Below, piece by piece: positions 30,159-41,596 of a DNA stretch of 64,000 nt. A program made the position numbers and the translations under genes. Source of the stretch: Cyanodermella asteris (taxonomy: Eukaryota; Ascomycota; Lecanoromycetes; Ostropales; Stictidaceae); contig UYJD01000005.1 in assembly GCA_900618795.1 (NCBI GenBank), positions 1,430,430 to 1,494,429 of the forward strand, given 5' to 3'. Position 1 is the first letter of the stretch, and every line of letters starts with the position of its first letter. The notes under the pieces are model-generated. The model searched no databases. It was given only the letters and a program-made list of their open reading frames with translations, and had not been told where the DNA came from.

Positions 30159-31840
30159 GTTGGAAGGGGAAAATTACAAGAGTATGTGAGTGCTGCGATC
30201 AGATCGATGTGAGCTGCGCGTTGTAGATGATGGTGGCAGGAAGATTATTTCTTTCCGCCGCAAAATTGACTATTTGCTAAGCTCGTCTGACATTGACGTG
30301 GCAAGCGTGTACAAAAATCGTATTTCCGCCTGGTCAGCAAGGCTCAGCCGTAGCAAACACTCTTCGTGCTCGTCCTCGCCTGACTGATGACTCTGCCCGC
30401 ATCGAGCCCGCTCACTGGCTGCTCCGAGATCGGAACCACGTTTGCCCGCCACCACTGAAGGCGACTTGACCTGTGCCGGCTTCAGCCACAGATACAGTCA
30501 CGTTGTGACAAGTTCAAGGTGAGCTGAATGCAGGACGGGATGCATGTCGGTGATCCTGACTTGAAGCGCTCGCGGCAAGGGCGGAGGTTTTTGTTTGCGC
30601 GGCACCTGCCAATATCTCAAGGATTAACCCACATTGCAAGTGTTATCACACTACGAGGTGAAGACTGTTCAGTGATCATGTCCGAGGGGTCTTTATCGCA
30701 GTCTGCTTCGTGACTAGCTTGTACAGCTACATCGTTACTTTTAATCGGACCCAGGCTCAAGGGGACTTGAGTCAGCGCGACAATACCTTGCGAGGCGTGG
30801 TTATGGAAACATTGCAAGGCGAAGCTTCAGCCGCAGCCGCCAGATTTGCGAGAATTCTCGAGTGCAGAGAGCCTGACTGCGAATGGTGACGAATATCGCT
30901 ATCCTACTCATCAATGACATGAAATGTCGCTCCAGATTCAGAGTCGATGAAACAATATCGGTGATCAGCGGTCCTGGTGCAGTCACATCGGTAGTGCTCG
31001 GTGCTTATCACCTCACCTAAGGTATTCAACGTGTTCTTCAATCGACATTATGACGTATCATCGCGTCGTCATTTCTTCTTTGCCAGGCGCTCCTGAGCGT
31101 AATGAGCAAGGATTGCAACTCGGTATGTACGTACTGAAGTTCAAATGGATAAATGGCTTTCGTCCTTCGGCATCTCGGAGCCACAAGGTTCCTGTGCTGA
31201 CGAAGCTATTGTGAGCCTTGTGTGATTGGCTGGTTCGCACGTAGAGCCCAAGCCCTGGCTTCTATCGCTGGAGAGCTTCATGACGTTACTTGGTTTTGCG
31301 TGTCAACGGATCATTGACAGGCGGCAACACCGGCAATCATTGGTGGACCGCCGGCGAGCTAAGAAGCTTTGTGATGATCTGCCAGCATCATGATGATGTG
31401 TCTGGCGGCGAACCAGCCCCTTCTCTGAGCTATTTCGGCCAACAAACAAGGAAGGTCTGAGATATGTCCACTAGTAGCTAGGCCCGTTCCTCCTGCAGCA
31501 GACTGTGCCATTGCTTATCATCGTTACCTGAGGTGATTTGCGAGATCGTAATTTGGGGTCTTCCTGTTTCAAGAACAGATCAAGGGTAGAGATCGACTAT
31601 TGCTTGCGTCCAGTCTTATTCATACACAAGCCCTGCGTTCGTTGATTTTTACTGTCATTTTCGGACTCCAAGGAGTCAACATGTGTACCGGAAGGCCGAT
31701 TGTTGTTGTATATATAGGCGCATAAAGCTGTTTCAAAGGAGGGTGATTTTAAAATCACTGTCAACACAAATCTGCAATTCCTCTGTTCGGATTACACAGC
31801 TCTCGATTCCAGGAATCAAGCCATCAGAGCCGTAATCGAA
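30159..31840. promoter_or_regulatory. Divergent region PRO2 / NmrA-like gene, 1.7 kb
   Basis: Two genes start outward from this block. A strong TATA box (tatatata, about 31708-31716) lies about 125 bases before the NmrA-like start. The middle (about 30500-31600) holds only short unrelated open frames. No RNA gene or repeat was recognised. Confidence 0.45.
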
Positions 31841-32767
31841 ATGTCCTCCATTGCAATAGCTGGCATCACTAGCAAGCTTGCCCTCAAGACCGTTGCCCAT
31901 CTCCTCACCAAGCCTGGCGTGACTGTTCACGGCATTGCACGCAACCCAGACAAGCTGCCCGAAAGCATCAAGTCTCATCCACATGTCAAACTTTTCACCG
32001 CGTCGGCGACCGATGTTTCAGCAATTCGCAGGGCGATCGCTGGCACCTCTGCCGCAGTCTGCTTTTACCTCGGAGGCCACGATCTGATGGTCGATGGCCA
32101 GAAAGCGCTCATTGATGCCTGCATCGCCGAGTCAGTACCCCGGTATGTCGCCTCGGACTACTCGCTCGATTACAGGGGCCTCGAGTTTGGGCAGATCCCA
32201 CCCAAGGATGCCATGAAGCATGTCCATGCTTATCTGGACGAGCGCAAAGATAAGATCAAGGGTGTGCATGTGCTCAACGGCATGTTCATGGAAATCTTCT
32301 GGTCTGTCGGTAACGTGAAGGCTGAGAATGGAGAATACGCGTTCACCCATTGGGGCGACGGCCAACAACCCATCGAAGTCACTACGTATGAAGATACCGG
32401 AAAAGTTGTTGCCGAAGCAGCTCTGGACAAGAATTCCCCTGAAGTCGTCGGTGTCTTGGGTGACCGCCTGAGCATCAAGCAGGTTGCCGCAATATTCGAG
32501 GAGGAATACGGCGTGAAGCCCGTCCTTCGAAAAGCGGGCGAGCTTCAAGAGCTGCGCACACGGTATCTGAAGAGTCTGCAAGCCGACCCCACGAACTTGT
32601 GGTCTTGGATGGGAGATTGCTACAATTACAACATGCTAGCCGGGTACGGGTATGTCCCGCAGCCCTTGACTCAGGATCGCTATGGAGTGAAGCCGATGTC
32701 ACAGAGAGATTTCTTGCGCAAGTATTCCAAGGACACCATCAGTAAAAACTATGGCCCTGCTGCATAG
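31841..32767 (+). CDS. NmrA-like NAD(P)-binding reductase
   Basis: Intronless, 308 residues. The N-terminus is a Rossmann fold: a short strand and glycine turn (IAIAGITSK), then VTVHGIARNPDKLP, with TASATDVSAIRRAI as the usual NmrA or isoflavone-reductase-type layout. The first glycine motif is looser than the classical GxxGxxG. The middle has RYVASDYSLDYRGLE, where a Tyr in the substrate region is typical of the family. It ends with a variable C-terminal substrate domain. Members are either redox-sensing regulators (NmrA) or small-molecule reductases; sequence alone does not decide. A TATA box about 125 bases upstream suggests an inducible gene. It has no functional neighbour. Confidence 0.8.
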   Translation: MSSIAIAGITSKLALKTVAHLLTKPGVTVHGIARNPDKLPESIKSHPHVKLFTASATDVSAIRRAIAGTSAAVCFYLGGHDLMVDGQKALIDACIAESVPRYVASDYSLDYRGLEFGQIPPKDAMKHVHAYLDERKDKIKGVHVLNGMFMEIFWSVGNVKAENGEYAFTHWGDGQQPIEVTTYEDTGKVVAEAALDKNSPEVVGVLGDRLSIKQVAAIFEEEYGVKPVLRKAGELQELRTRYLKSLQADPTNLWSWMGDCYNYNMLAGYGYVPQPLTQDRYGVKPMSQRDFLRKYSKDTISKNYGPAA

Positions 32768-33937
32768 GGAGGCGGTTCAGAGCCTGGAGCTGGGAAGGAT
32801 GTAAAGGGATGATAATGCACAATCGTCATTTGAGGATCTCTTTGACCATGATGAAAACACTTTCCTTGAATCGACCATGTCCAAGCATGAATCCGTTGCA
32901 ATCGGATATGTTGTTGCGGTGTAAATTCGAGAACAAAGACGTTCAAATGGAGATCAGCCGTCAAAGAAGTGCCTTGCCAATGCCGTAGTCATCCCCGATT
33001 TGAAAACCTCGAATTTGAGATGTTTTCGACAAAGAAAACCAGGTAAGCTCTTCAGACACTTTCTTAGCGACCGTTCTATCGCGGCTACGTGGCATGCTCC
33101 AAACAGTATGCAAGTCCGGCATTTTGGCTAGAAATCATTTGTGACAGACAGGCTAATCAAGACAAGTGTGCAAGGGAAGCACTAGGCTGGTATCAAAACC
33201 AAGATAGATCTCGTTAAAGGCTTGACCGTGATTATGTCAGCAGTGACTCGACCCCAGACTTATCGGCAGGTCCGCATTCCCACAACCTCAACCTGCCAGC
33301 TTGTGCTAGCTCTCCACCCATGTCTTCATCCGTCACCTCACAGTGCAGGATAGCCACAACCACGTATTTGGAAAAAGTGGCCTTGGCCTCGTGGCCTCGA
33401 TTTCGGCTTCCCGTAACAGGCCAGCACCACGTGGAATGACCTCACATCTCCTTTGTTCGTCACGGGAGCGCACGATGTTGGCGTGCGGTTCCAGACAATT
33501 TCCAATTGCCTGTTCCCCTTTGATGCTGTTCGCTTTGAGCTAAGCGCTGCCCTCTCGTTCATGTTCCGAGCACCTGGGCCCTCGCTTTCTCGCTACTAAG
33601 GTTCTCTTTCGGCCATGTTGTGCCCAGTTCGGAGATCTGCCGAGAATACCTGAGCATTGTGGCTTTTCCTTGTGGGGAGGGCCTATTTGGCATAGAATGG
33701 TCATGGAAGACGCCATGGAGCGCTTTCAAAAGACCCTAGAGCCGTCCTGGCTTCGATGGCTTCCGACTTGCTTAAACCACAGAAGCAACGTTTAGAACCT
33801 TCGACTTGACTGTCTTCGAAGCAATAAAGACTGTAAGACAAGGTCTTGTGTACGTGCATTTCATACCTATACCACAGTTGGCTCCTCGAAAGTCTTCGGC
33901 ATCACATACGAGATCCGCAAAGTCTCGTTCTTTGGGT
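32768..33937. other. Intergenic region between two tandem genes
   Basis: About 1.17 kb. The left part is the 3' region of the NmrA-like gene. The right part is the promoter and leader of the zinc-binding protein, whose frame is open back to about 33806 without an ATG. I see no RNA gene or repeat. Confidence 0.4.
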
Positions 33938-35032
33938 ATGACGAACCTTACCATGATGGGGCCGCATTCCCCTCGACAGCCATCTAAGCTGCGCATCATA
34001 TCTGAGCTTAGCTCTGAAACACCCTTCATCTCAACACCAGCCACCGGGGAACTTCGACCTCGAAAGAAAGCAGCATTCATTCCGCCTGCACCTCGGCTAC
34101 CACCAGCTTGGACATGGACATGCCATCAATGCCATAGCTCGTTCCCACTGGGGGCAACCCGCAGGTGCCTCAACGACGGCCATCGCTTCTGTGCTGGAGT
34201 AACCTACCGAAACGGTCGACCCCGCCGTCACCGCGCGTGTGGAAGCACGTTCGACTACGTGGGGTGGAAGAAGTTCAATACTTGGCGGGAAGATGCCGAC
34301 AGATTGAGCCGGATAGCCGATGCCCCGACACCAAGAAGCTTTAAGCTCAAGCTACTCGGACTGAGGAATCACAGTGCTCCTGAAGCCAGCATTCGCGAAT
34401 ACCTACCCGAAAACGACGAAAATATAAGCCCCACAAGTCCAAATAATTGTGAGCGACAGTGTAGTTTCCCATCCGAGTGTCGATGGAATCCGAAACCCAA
34501 AAAGGAGGAAAAGAAGAAAGCTGCCAAGACAGAGAAGACGGCCAGTCCAATTAGTCCAGCCAGCCCAGCGAGTCCGCCAGCTACCACGGTTGATCCGAAG
34601 GCACTTGAGGATGTCAAAGAACCTTCGCCGAAGTTGCCACAGCTGTCCAGGGATTTTCGCGCTCCTGTTTTGGACTTTGCGGCATTCAAAGCGAGGTTGG
34701 ACAGAGCCAGTGCTCGCAGGCGACACCGTGATGACCCCAGCAAACCTGAACTCCCCAAACTTCAGCTTGGGATGCCGCTACTGATGGACGTCGATTCTAT
34801 CAGCCCGACAAGTCAGCTACCAAAGAACAAGGGCATACACTTCGGCATAACGTCCGAAGAAGGGGATGCACCTAGCAGCAGCTCGCACAATCAGGAAGCT
34901 AACATGCGCGATGTCTGGGAATCTGATTTAAGTAGTGAGGACTCGAGTGACGGCGAAAATGCAGAGTTCAAGAAGGTGCTTGGGGAGGTTTTTGTGATGG
35001 AAACATTGAGCCGGACAAAATCACGCAGCTGA
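33938..35032 (+). CDS. Putative zinc-binding hypothetical protein
   Basis: 364 residues from the first in-frame ATG (33938); the frame extends upstream only through non-ATG codons, so an extra 5' exon is possible. The conserved-looking block is at about residues 59-115. It contains CHQCHSSFPLG, then CLNDGHRFCAG, then HRACGSTFDYVGW. The spacing C-x2-C, C-x4-H-x2-C, H-x2-C suggests a compact zinc-binding module. The rest is low complexity: a Lys-rich stretch (about 185-205), SPASPASP repeats and an acidic Ser-rich C-terminus. I recognise the style as a fungal conserved hypothetical, probably nuclear, but cannot name a function. Confidence 0.7.
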   Translation: MTNLTMMGPHSPRQPSKLRIISELSSETPFISTPATGELRPRKKAAFIPPAPRLPPAWTWTCHQCHSSFPLGATRRCLNDGHRFCAGVTYRNGRPRRHRACGSTFDYVGWKKFNTWREDADRLSRIADAPTPRSFKLKLLGLRNHSAPEASIREYLPENDENISPTSPNNCERQCSFPSECRWNPKPKKEEKKKAAKTEKTASPISPASPASPPATTVDPKALEDVKEPSPKLPQLSRDFRAPVLDFAAFKARLDRASARRRHRDDPSKPELPKLQLGMPLLMDVDSISPTSQLPKNKGIHFGITSEEGDAPSSSSHNQEANMRDVWESDLSSEDSSDGENAEFKKVLGEVFVMETLSRTKSRS

Positions 35033-35355
35033 GCAGCGCCTTCATACTCAAGAGGGCTAGAAAGCGGCAATCGCGTCACTAGATATGCTTTACAAATGCG
35101 GATCGATGCGAGAACATTCCAATTGCAAAATGACAAGCACTGCTTTGAAAAAGGATTCCGCTGAGTTGGATTTCGTAGATGCGTGCAGTTAATACTGCAT
35201 GTCGATGGCTATCGAGTAGCGTATCGAGATCAAAGTCGTCCGCCAAGAATTCAGAGTCCGCATTCCTGATAGTCCCAAAGCTCGAAATCGAGTTGCCCGC
35301 AACGCCGCTGGCCCGTGAGAGCGCCATCTCTTCGTAATCGTCTCGTCATAAGTCA
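35033..35355. other. Short convergent gap
   Basis: 323 bases between the stops of the zinc protein and SF3B6. An 82-codon ATG-initiated minus-strand frame (35079-35327) lies here but has no family features and is not called. Confidence 0.4.
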
Positions 35356-35885
35356 TTAGTCTATGCCATGCTGCTGCTTCAGCTTCTCCAGATTCTCTTT
35401 CCGTTCTTCAAGATCTTGACCACGATTTGTCATTTTCTCTGGTTGATGATATAATACTGTAGGCATCGTTCAGTTGGACGGACGAGGCGGAGAGGTTGAC
35501 TCAATCGTACCAACGAGGTAGCGGTTTTGAAAGTTGAAGCCATTCAACTTGTCACACGCTTGCTTCGCATCCATGACATCTTCGTATACAACGAATGCGG
35601 TGCCGCGGGTCGCATTCGAGATGCCCTGCCGAATCTGCCTGCTCGAATTTTAGCAACCATGTCCGGCGACGCGGCGTCCTGCTCATGCTGTACCTGATGG
35701 GGCCGAATTTGCCGAACAAGTCGAATAGCTCTTCGGAAGTGACGTTGTAGTTCAGGTTCTTGACGAAGAGGGCGCTGTCGCACGTCAGCACAATATCCGA
35801 GTCTATGAGAGGGTTGCCGCATCGGGCCGTGTGCGCAGCGAGCATACCGGTTGACCTCTGGGGCAAGCTTTCCACCACGACTCAT
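35356..35885 (-). CDS. SF3B6: Splicing factor 3B subunit 6 (SF3b14/p14)
   Basis: Four short exons: 35848-35885, 35694-35774, 35511-35638 and 35356-35456, with introns of 73, 55 and 54 bases, giving 115 residues. The assembled protein reads [20 protein letters not shown], then [26 protein letters not shown], then [22 protein letters not shown]. This matches the p14 family almost end to end. It is a single RRM: RNP2 is LFVKNL and RNP1 is RGTAFVVY. In the U2 snRNP, p14 sits on SF3B1 next to the branch-point adenosine. Each splice site was fixed by frame and by this match. It is head to head with the JmjC demethylase (421 bases). Confidence 0.93.
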
Positions 35886-36306
35886 GACTTGGCTGATGAG
35901 TATCGAATGAGGGGACAGGTGCGACTTGGGCAGGTTGTGCAAAGCAGCAGCACTGATGGTAGCGGTGTCTAGGTGGGAGAGTTGTAACGTGCTCGTGGAG
36001 TGTTGCGGAGGCAGCTTCGGCGGCGAGCGAGCTCAAGCGCCAAGACCACGACTTTACAACCTCCCTCGACCGACTCCGCAGGCTCGACAACATCTTCCGC
36101 CCACCACTTCCCATCGATGCCGTCTACCCTCGCAATCCAGCCGCTATATACTGTTTTCCAGCCCAGAGAATCTTCAGACAAACCTTGAAACCTCAATCGC
36201 CTGCTCGGCATGAGCTGAGCGAGGCGAGTCAGGACCCCGCCGACGCCGACGCGCCCGGCACCATTGCTCACACAGCCCAACGCATATTACCAGCGCTGCT
36301 GAAAAG
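35886..36306. promoter_or_regulatory. Divergent promoter SF3B6 / JmjC gene
   Basis: 421 bases between the two starts. A TATA-like element (ctatatac, about 36143-36150) lies about 160 bases before the JmjC gene start. Both genes are nuclear housekeeping functions, so shared constitutive control is plausible. Confidence 0.4.
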
Positions 36307-39300
36307 ATGCTTTCGCGAACGTCCTGGAAGCCGATTCAGGCTCAGAGAATTCATGCCAGATCGCCATCTCCCCCACCTTCCGATGCCGCCGACTGGTTCG
36401 AAGCGCATGAACTCGCGGCAGCAATCTCCGCACACGAAGATAGACTAACCGCCCGCAAGAGGAGGAGACAAGATACCCACCGACAAAGCATATATACATT
36501 ACACAGAGATGGATCGGCTGCAAATGGTGCGATGGATGCCCTTTCCTCGGTCGCTCTCGAGTACGGACCGCCATCGCCATACAGTCATCGACACAGTGCT
36601 TCCGCTGCGGCCGCGATTGCGGACGAGCGTCCCAGCAAGCGGGTCAAGAGTGAGAAGTACTTCTCCTCAACAGACTCCAGAGATCATGGGCGTCCTACCA
36701 CAAGCTATACTCGGCCGCCGCCAAGTCTGAATCATCCCACCACGCAGGAAGCGGAATTATTGCTCAATTTCTTCGCAACTGCTCGTGCAACCCCGTCTCA
36801 ATCATCGCCTACGACTACCGGCCATGCCCGATCAGTTTCCTTCGGCCAGTCTCCATCCTTCATCAACAGACCGCAATATCCTTCCTCTACCGAAGCCCTC
36901 CCTCATTACCCGTCCAGCTATGCTCAACCCAGCCAAGTATACGAACAAAACATGCAGCTCTCGCCCACGCTCCCTCCCTCCCAACCGCCTCCTCGTGAAC
37001 CAATCGTGCAAGCCGACGATAAGAGCATGGAAGACGCAAGCCTGGCCGCCCCAGAGAAAAATAATATCAATGGTGGTCAGGGCGCACCCCCTCAGCCCTG
37101 CTCTGGCCCAAGTGCTGAGGCACCGGCTGGGCTGCCCGCGATTCAGCATGCAAGTCGAGAGCTTCATCCCGAGGCTCCTAAGGATCTTGAACATCTAGCA
37201 AAATTCGTCGACCCCGCTCTGGGCAACCTGAATGAATCAGTCAATGTCCTGCAAAGCCAGAATGGTGGCCATCATCAATCGACAAGCCTTCATCACCAGC
37301 TTGCCGACGCAGCAGATCAAATTGACGCTATTGTCAAGCCAGAGACAACGGACGAGCAGATGCAAGACTCGACTCTCACATCCTCCAAGGTGGAGAGCCA
37401 GATTCAGAGCCAGGCTCTAGGGAACGCGGCCCTCGATGAGATTAAAAGCAGAGAGCTCAAGGAACAAATTTGCACGGCTTGCGGATTTCATCGCAACCAC
37501 CTGACGCTCGAGACTGAGAACGAAGCGACTTCGTGGATTAGTTGCGATGGGTGCGAGAAATGGTTTCACTTTGCTTGCGCAGGCTTCAAGTCCGAACGCG
37601 AAGTGCGATCGGTAGACAAGTTTCGATGCAAGACCTGCAAACCCATTTATGGCGCGACTACTTATGTTCGGAAGTCGGGGCGCGCGCACGTACCAATAGA
37701 CTACGCGGAGCTGAACCAAGGAGTTGTCAAGACCTCTGAGGAAAGCCCAGAGCACCACTATATCAAGCCGATCAAGGAGGGAACAATCAAGTTTGCACCG
37801 GAGACCTTTGCCAGAATACGACCGGAGCTGATTACGTCAGATTTCTGGTTACGAGGTGAAGGGATGCAGGAACCCGTCGTCATTCCTGCCGACTGGAACC
37901 CTCAGCCTAGGCGGATACCAAGGCCGGAAGATGCAAGCGAGGACGTCGTTGAAGACCCTGCTGACGACGCCGTGATTCATGACCAGTCGGCTCTTGAGTC
38001 TGACATGGCACCTGAATTCGAGTACCAACAGGTCCCTGACGAAGGCCAGGATGCGCTGGACATGGTCATCCCACGAGACTTGACTGTTCGTCGGGTAGCT
38101 GAGCTTTACGGACCCGAAGAAAAGCTCGAGGTCATTGACGTGAAATCACAAAATGGCGAAGACAAAAGATGGAACATGCGCAAATGGGCCGACTATTACG
38201 AAAGCGATGCTCCAAACAAGCCAGTTCGGAATGTCATCAGTCTTGAGGTATCTCAATCCAGGCTCGGCAGCTTGATCAGGCGGCCAAAAGTCGTCCGTGA
38301 TCTTGATCTTCAAGATTCAGTCTGGCCGCAAGAGCTTATCGCCAGGGGCGATTATCCCAAGGTACAGTTTTATTGCCTGATGAGCGTTGCGGATTGCTAT
38401 ACGGATTTCCATATCGATTTCGGCGGCAGCTCAGTCTACTATCATATCATCAAAGGCAAGAAGATGTTTTTCTTCATACCGCCAACGGATACGAACCTCA
38501 AGAAGTACGAGGATTGGTGCAATTCGGACGCCCAAAACTATACTTTTCTAGGCGACCAGACAAAGCTTTGTTACCGCGTTGATCTTGGACCTGGGGATAC
38601 CATGTTAATACCAGCAGGCTGGATTCACGCCGTTTGGACCCCTGAAGACAGCTTGGTAATTGGAGGCAACTTTCTCACTCGACAGAATTACCAAATGCAG
38701 ATCAAGATTACGCAGATTGAGAAAGCGACTGGCGTCAATCGCAAATTCCGCTATCCTTCGTTCCAGAAGATCATGTGGTACGCTGTTATCAAGTACTTGA
38801 CAGAAGACCCACTGCCTAAGTCTGTCGAAGATCTGCTGCTTTTTGGAAGCAAGTACGAACGAGAAGAACAGATATGGGAGGACTACGAGGCTTGGGGCGA
38901 GAACGCCGATTCTGGCCCTGGTACAGATCGGTACAATGCACGCTACTACCCGAAATGCGAATTGGATGGGCTGCCGGAATTGATAACATACATTCAGCGG
39001 ACAGCTTACATCGCAGCTGGCTATGTCACTGACGGCGTGAGTTCCGATACCAAGCGCGCTGTCCAACGCAGCATTCCCAAGGAGTATAAACAGTTCGGCA
39101 ATGAGCCAATTGACTGTGTGCGCAAGTTCGCTATGTGGTATACCTGGAAACGAGGCAACGAGTTCCTTCCTCACTGGGCGTATCCAGACTACGTACCAGA
39201 AGCAAATGCTCCCGAGGTGACACAGAAAAAGCTTAGTGCAGCGCATAAGAGGCGTCTAGAACGGGAAAAGACAATGGCTGCAGAGCGCGTCAGTGACCGA

Positions 39301-40684
39301 CCACAAAGGGAGAGAAAGCAGCCCAGTAACCTCTACAACGAGATGATGACCGAGCAAGAGAAAGCCAAGGCGACAAGCGCGCCAGGCCCTTCTGCAAGCA
39401 GTCCACCCAAGCAGGAGACCCCCGTTGCCAATGTGTTGCAAACCAGTGGCTCGCCAAACAGCAAGCAAGAAAGTCAACCCAAGAAACGCAAATCCTTGAG
39501 CGGCGTCGCCAACAGACAGCCGGCTTGCGAAGCTTGCAGACGAGGTCGAAGGGCATGCAAACACCGAGACTTGCCTCAAGAGGCGTCCAATGCCAATGCG
39601 CCCTCTGTAACTGCAGGATTCAGTCAGCCTTCTGGCACAGAAGAGATTGAGGGTGATGAGGCAGGCTCAGGTGCTGCAGGAGTAGCAGTCAGCAGAGTGC
39701 CGTCTCAGCTGCCGGATGTGCATGTTCTTGTTCCAGAGCAGGGACTCGTCGCCGCCACAGCCCAGAGTAATGGCGAGATTCTTGCCGGAGTGGCGGCGAG
39801 CGCGAATGCGCAGCTTCAGAAAGATTCCGGCACACCCGGGCGCAGCAAGGCCTGCGCCGACTGTCGCAAGAGCAAGGTGAGTTGAACGTGGTCTGTTATA
39901 CGGATGTGACAAAGTGCTAACTATTTGACAGCGTCGTTGTATACACGACGAGTTCGGAAGGCAAGATCCGATGAAGATGGCGCAGGCAGCGCAACCACGA
40001 CCGGCGGCGAAGAAGAAACGACCAAGTGATGCCAACGAGACAACTCCTCAGTCCAAGAAGCCGAAGAAGATCGCGACACCCAAACAGGCCCAACCTCTCA
40101 ACGATGCTCCGGTTGAGGGGTGGCAGCCCAACTCAGTCGCGCCGATGGCCTCAATGTCCACATCACTAACACCAGGGACGCAGCAGCCCACTCCCATTCT
40201 CCCGTCGGAGACACTGTCGCAAGCTGACGACGATGGAACATTGGCACTGGACTCAACAGATGGTGGCATCAAAACAGAGGTCCCAAGCTCGATGCCGCAA
40301 GACACATCTTCTGCCTTGGTCTCCCCTCCAGAGTCAGCGCATACGGATCATGAGCGAACGGCATCGCCGGCGCACACGCCAAGACCAACGATCGAAGGCG
40401 CTGTAGATGGCGGAAAAGGACGCGATCTCACGCCTCCAACGACAGCTTCTGCCCCGCGATCCCGGCGGCCGTCCCAAATTCCGGCAAGTCTGATAGATCC
40501 GCAGCTGGAACGAGGCCGGGCCGTGAGTACTGGAAGCTCTGATAGCAAAGTACTTGATGCCATGATCAAGCGACGAGCAAGCAGCAACACGATCAACGAT
40601 GTGGATGAGGAGACTTTGAAAGTAATCAAGGACTTGGCAGCCCAGGACAGGGGCCTCAGGCGGAGAGAGTCACGCCCTGCTTAG
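36307..40684 (+). CDS. PHD-JmjC histone lysine demethylase (JHD1/KDM2 type)
   Basis: Two exons, 36307-39876 and 39932-40684, with a 55-base intron, giving 1440 residues. A long disordered N-terminus (1-385) precedes a PHD finger (Cys389 to Cys444, with CDGCEKWFHFAC). The JmjC domain spans about 600-830. Fe(II) ligands are His702 and Asp704 in DFHIDFGG and His774 in AGWIHAVW; Lys716 in HIIKGKK is the likely 2-oxoglutarate contact. Jhd1-type enzymes remove methyl groups from H3K36. The C-terminus is charged and low in complexity but carries two near-identical C-x2-C-x6-C-x-H motifs (CEACRRGRRACKH at about 1076 and CADCRKSKRRCIH at about 1184). The second is completed across the splice. These resemble half of a Zn2Cys6 cluster. 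Confidence 0.92.
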
Positions 40685-41596
40685 CCTTCGTCAAACCTGC
40701 GAAAGGCTGTTGCCGTTGCGGTGTATTTGTTTCTTGTATAATGATTGAAATGTCCGAGGATTGTTCTGAGATGAAATTCAGAGATACCTAGGGAGGAACG
40801 AAGCTGAATTGATTGCATCGGCGTTGGGTTTTTTTTTCGGATGGGAGGCGACGGTGATTACCCCACGCTGGCTATTCGTGGCCGTCTGATATGCTATGCT
40901 TGTGTACACGAGAACGGAAAAACCATTATGACTACTTGCTTGATTGTGCATGCTTATCAGCGTCCTGAACCACTTTGAGACGGTCTATTAACGTCTAGAT
41001 TTCGACAAAGACTCAAGGCGAAAAGTCGAAAGAAGAGGATCGGAGGTCCGTTCGCATTCGACTAGGTCATATAACGAATGAAATTATCGATCAAATAAGC
41101 ACGCAGACGTAGGGCAAATGTAGCTCGTGCAGGCTTCTGAGAGCCGGGATCCTTTTCTGGAGATGAGTGGATCTCTCGTATGTTGATGTCACAGTCGGCG
41201 TCGCCAAGCCAAGTCTCACCTCTGGGGTCAATCTGCAACGCCAGCGTGACCCAGCCCGAGATGACTTTCCAGGCGTCGCCCATCACCTCCTTTTACTTCT
41301 TCCTTCGAAATACGGTCAGACTACTGATCGCCAACGTACTGCATTTACCGTCTCAGCTGGTTCTGGGACCATTATTTTACAGAGGTACATAGAGTTTACG
41401 CACAAACATCGCGTCAAGCCTCGTCCCCCAAGCCTCCGCAACTTGGCACGCCCGAGGCAACGAGCCTCTTGACCACGGCTGCGCCTCAGCAGGCCAGTCA
41501 CATCACGTCGTGACGAGGACGTGAACTTCCTCTTCCTCCGTATCCAACAAGTCTTCTTCCTCGCCACTGTTTGTCTCGACATCCTCAAGCACCAGC
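40685..41596. other. Intergenic region between tandem genes
   Basis: About 910 bases. The first 300 are AT-rich 3' region of the demethylase and include a run of nine T near 40830. The right part (41300-41596) is the promoter and pyrimidine-rich leader of the membrane protein gene. No RNA gene or repeat is seen. Confidence 0.4.

Noticed and set aside
35079-35327. 82-codon ATG-initiated minus-strand frame
   Set aside because: No family features and it lies in the 3' region between convergent genes.
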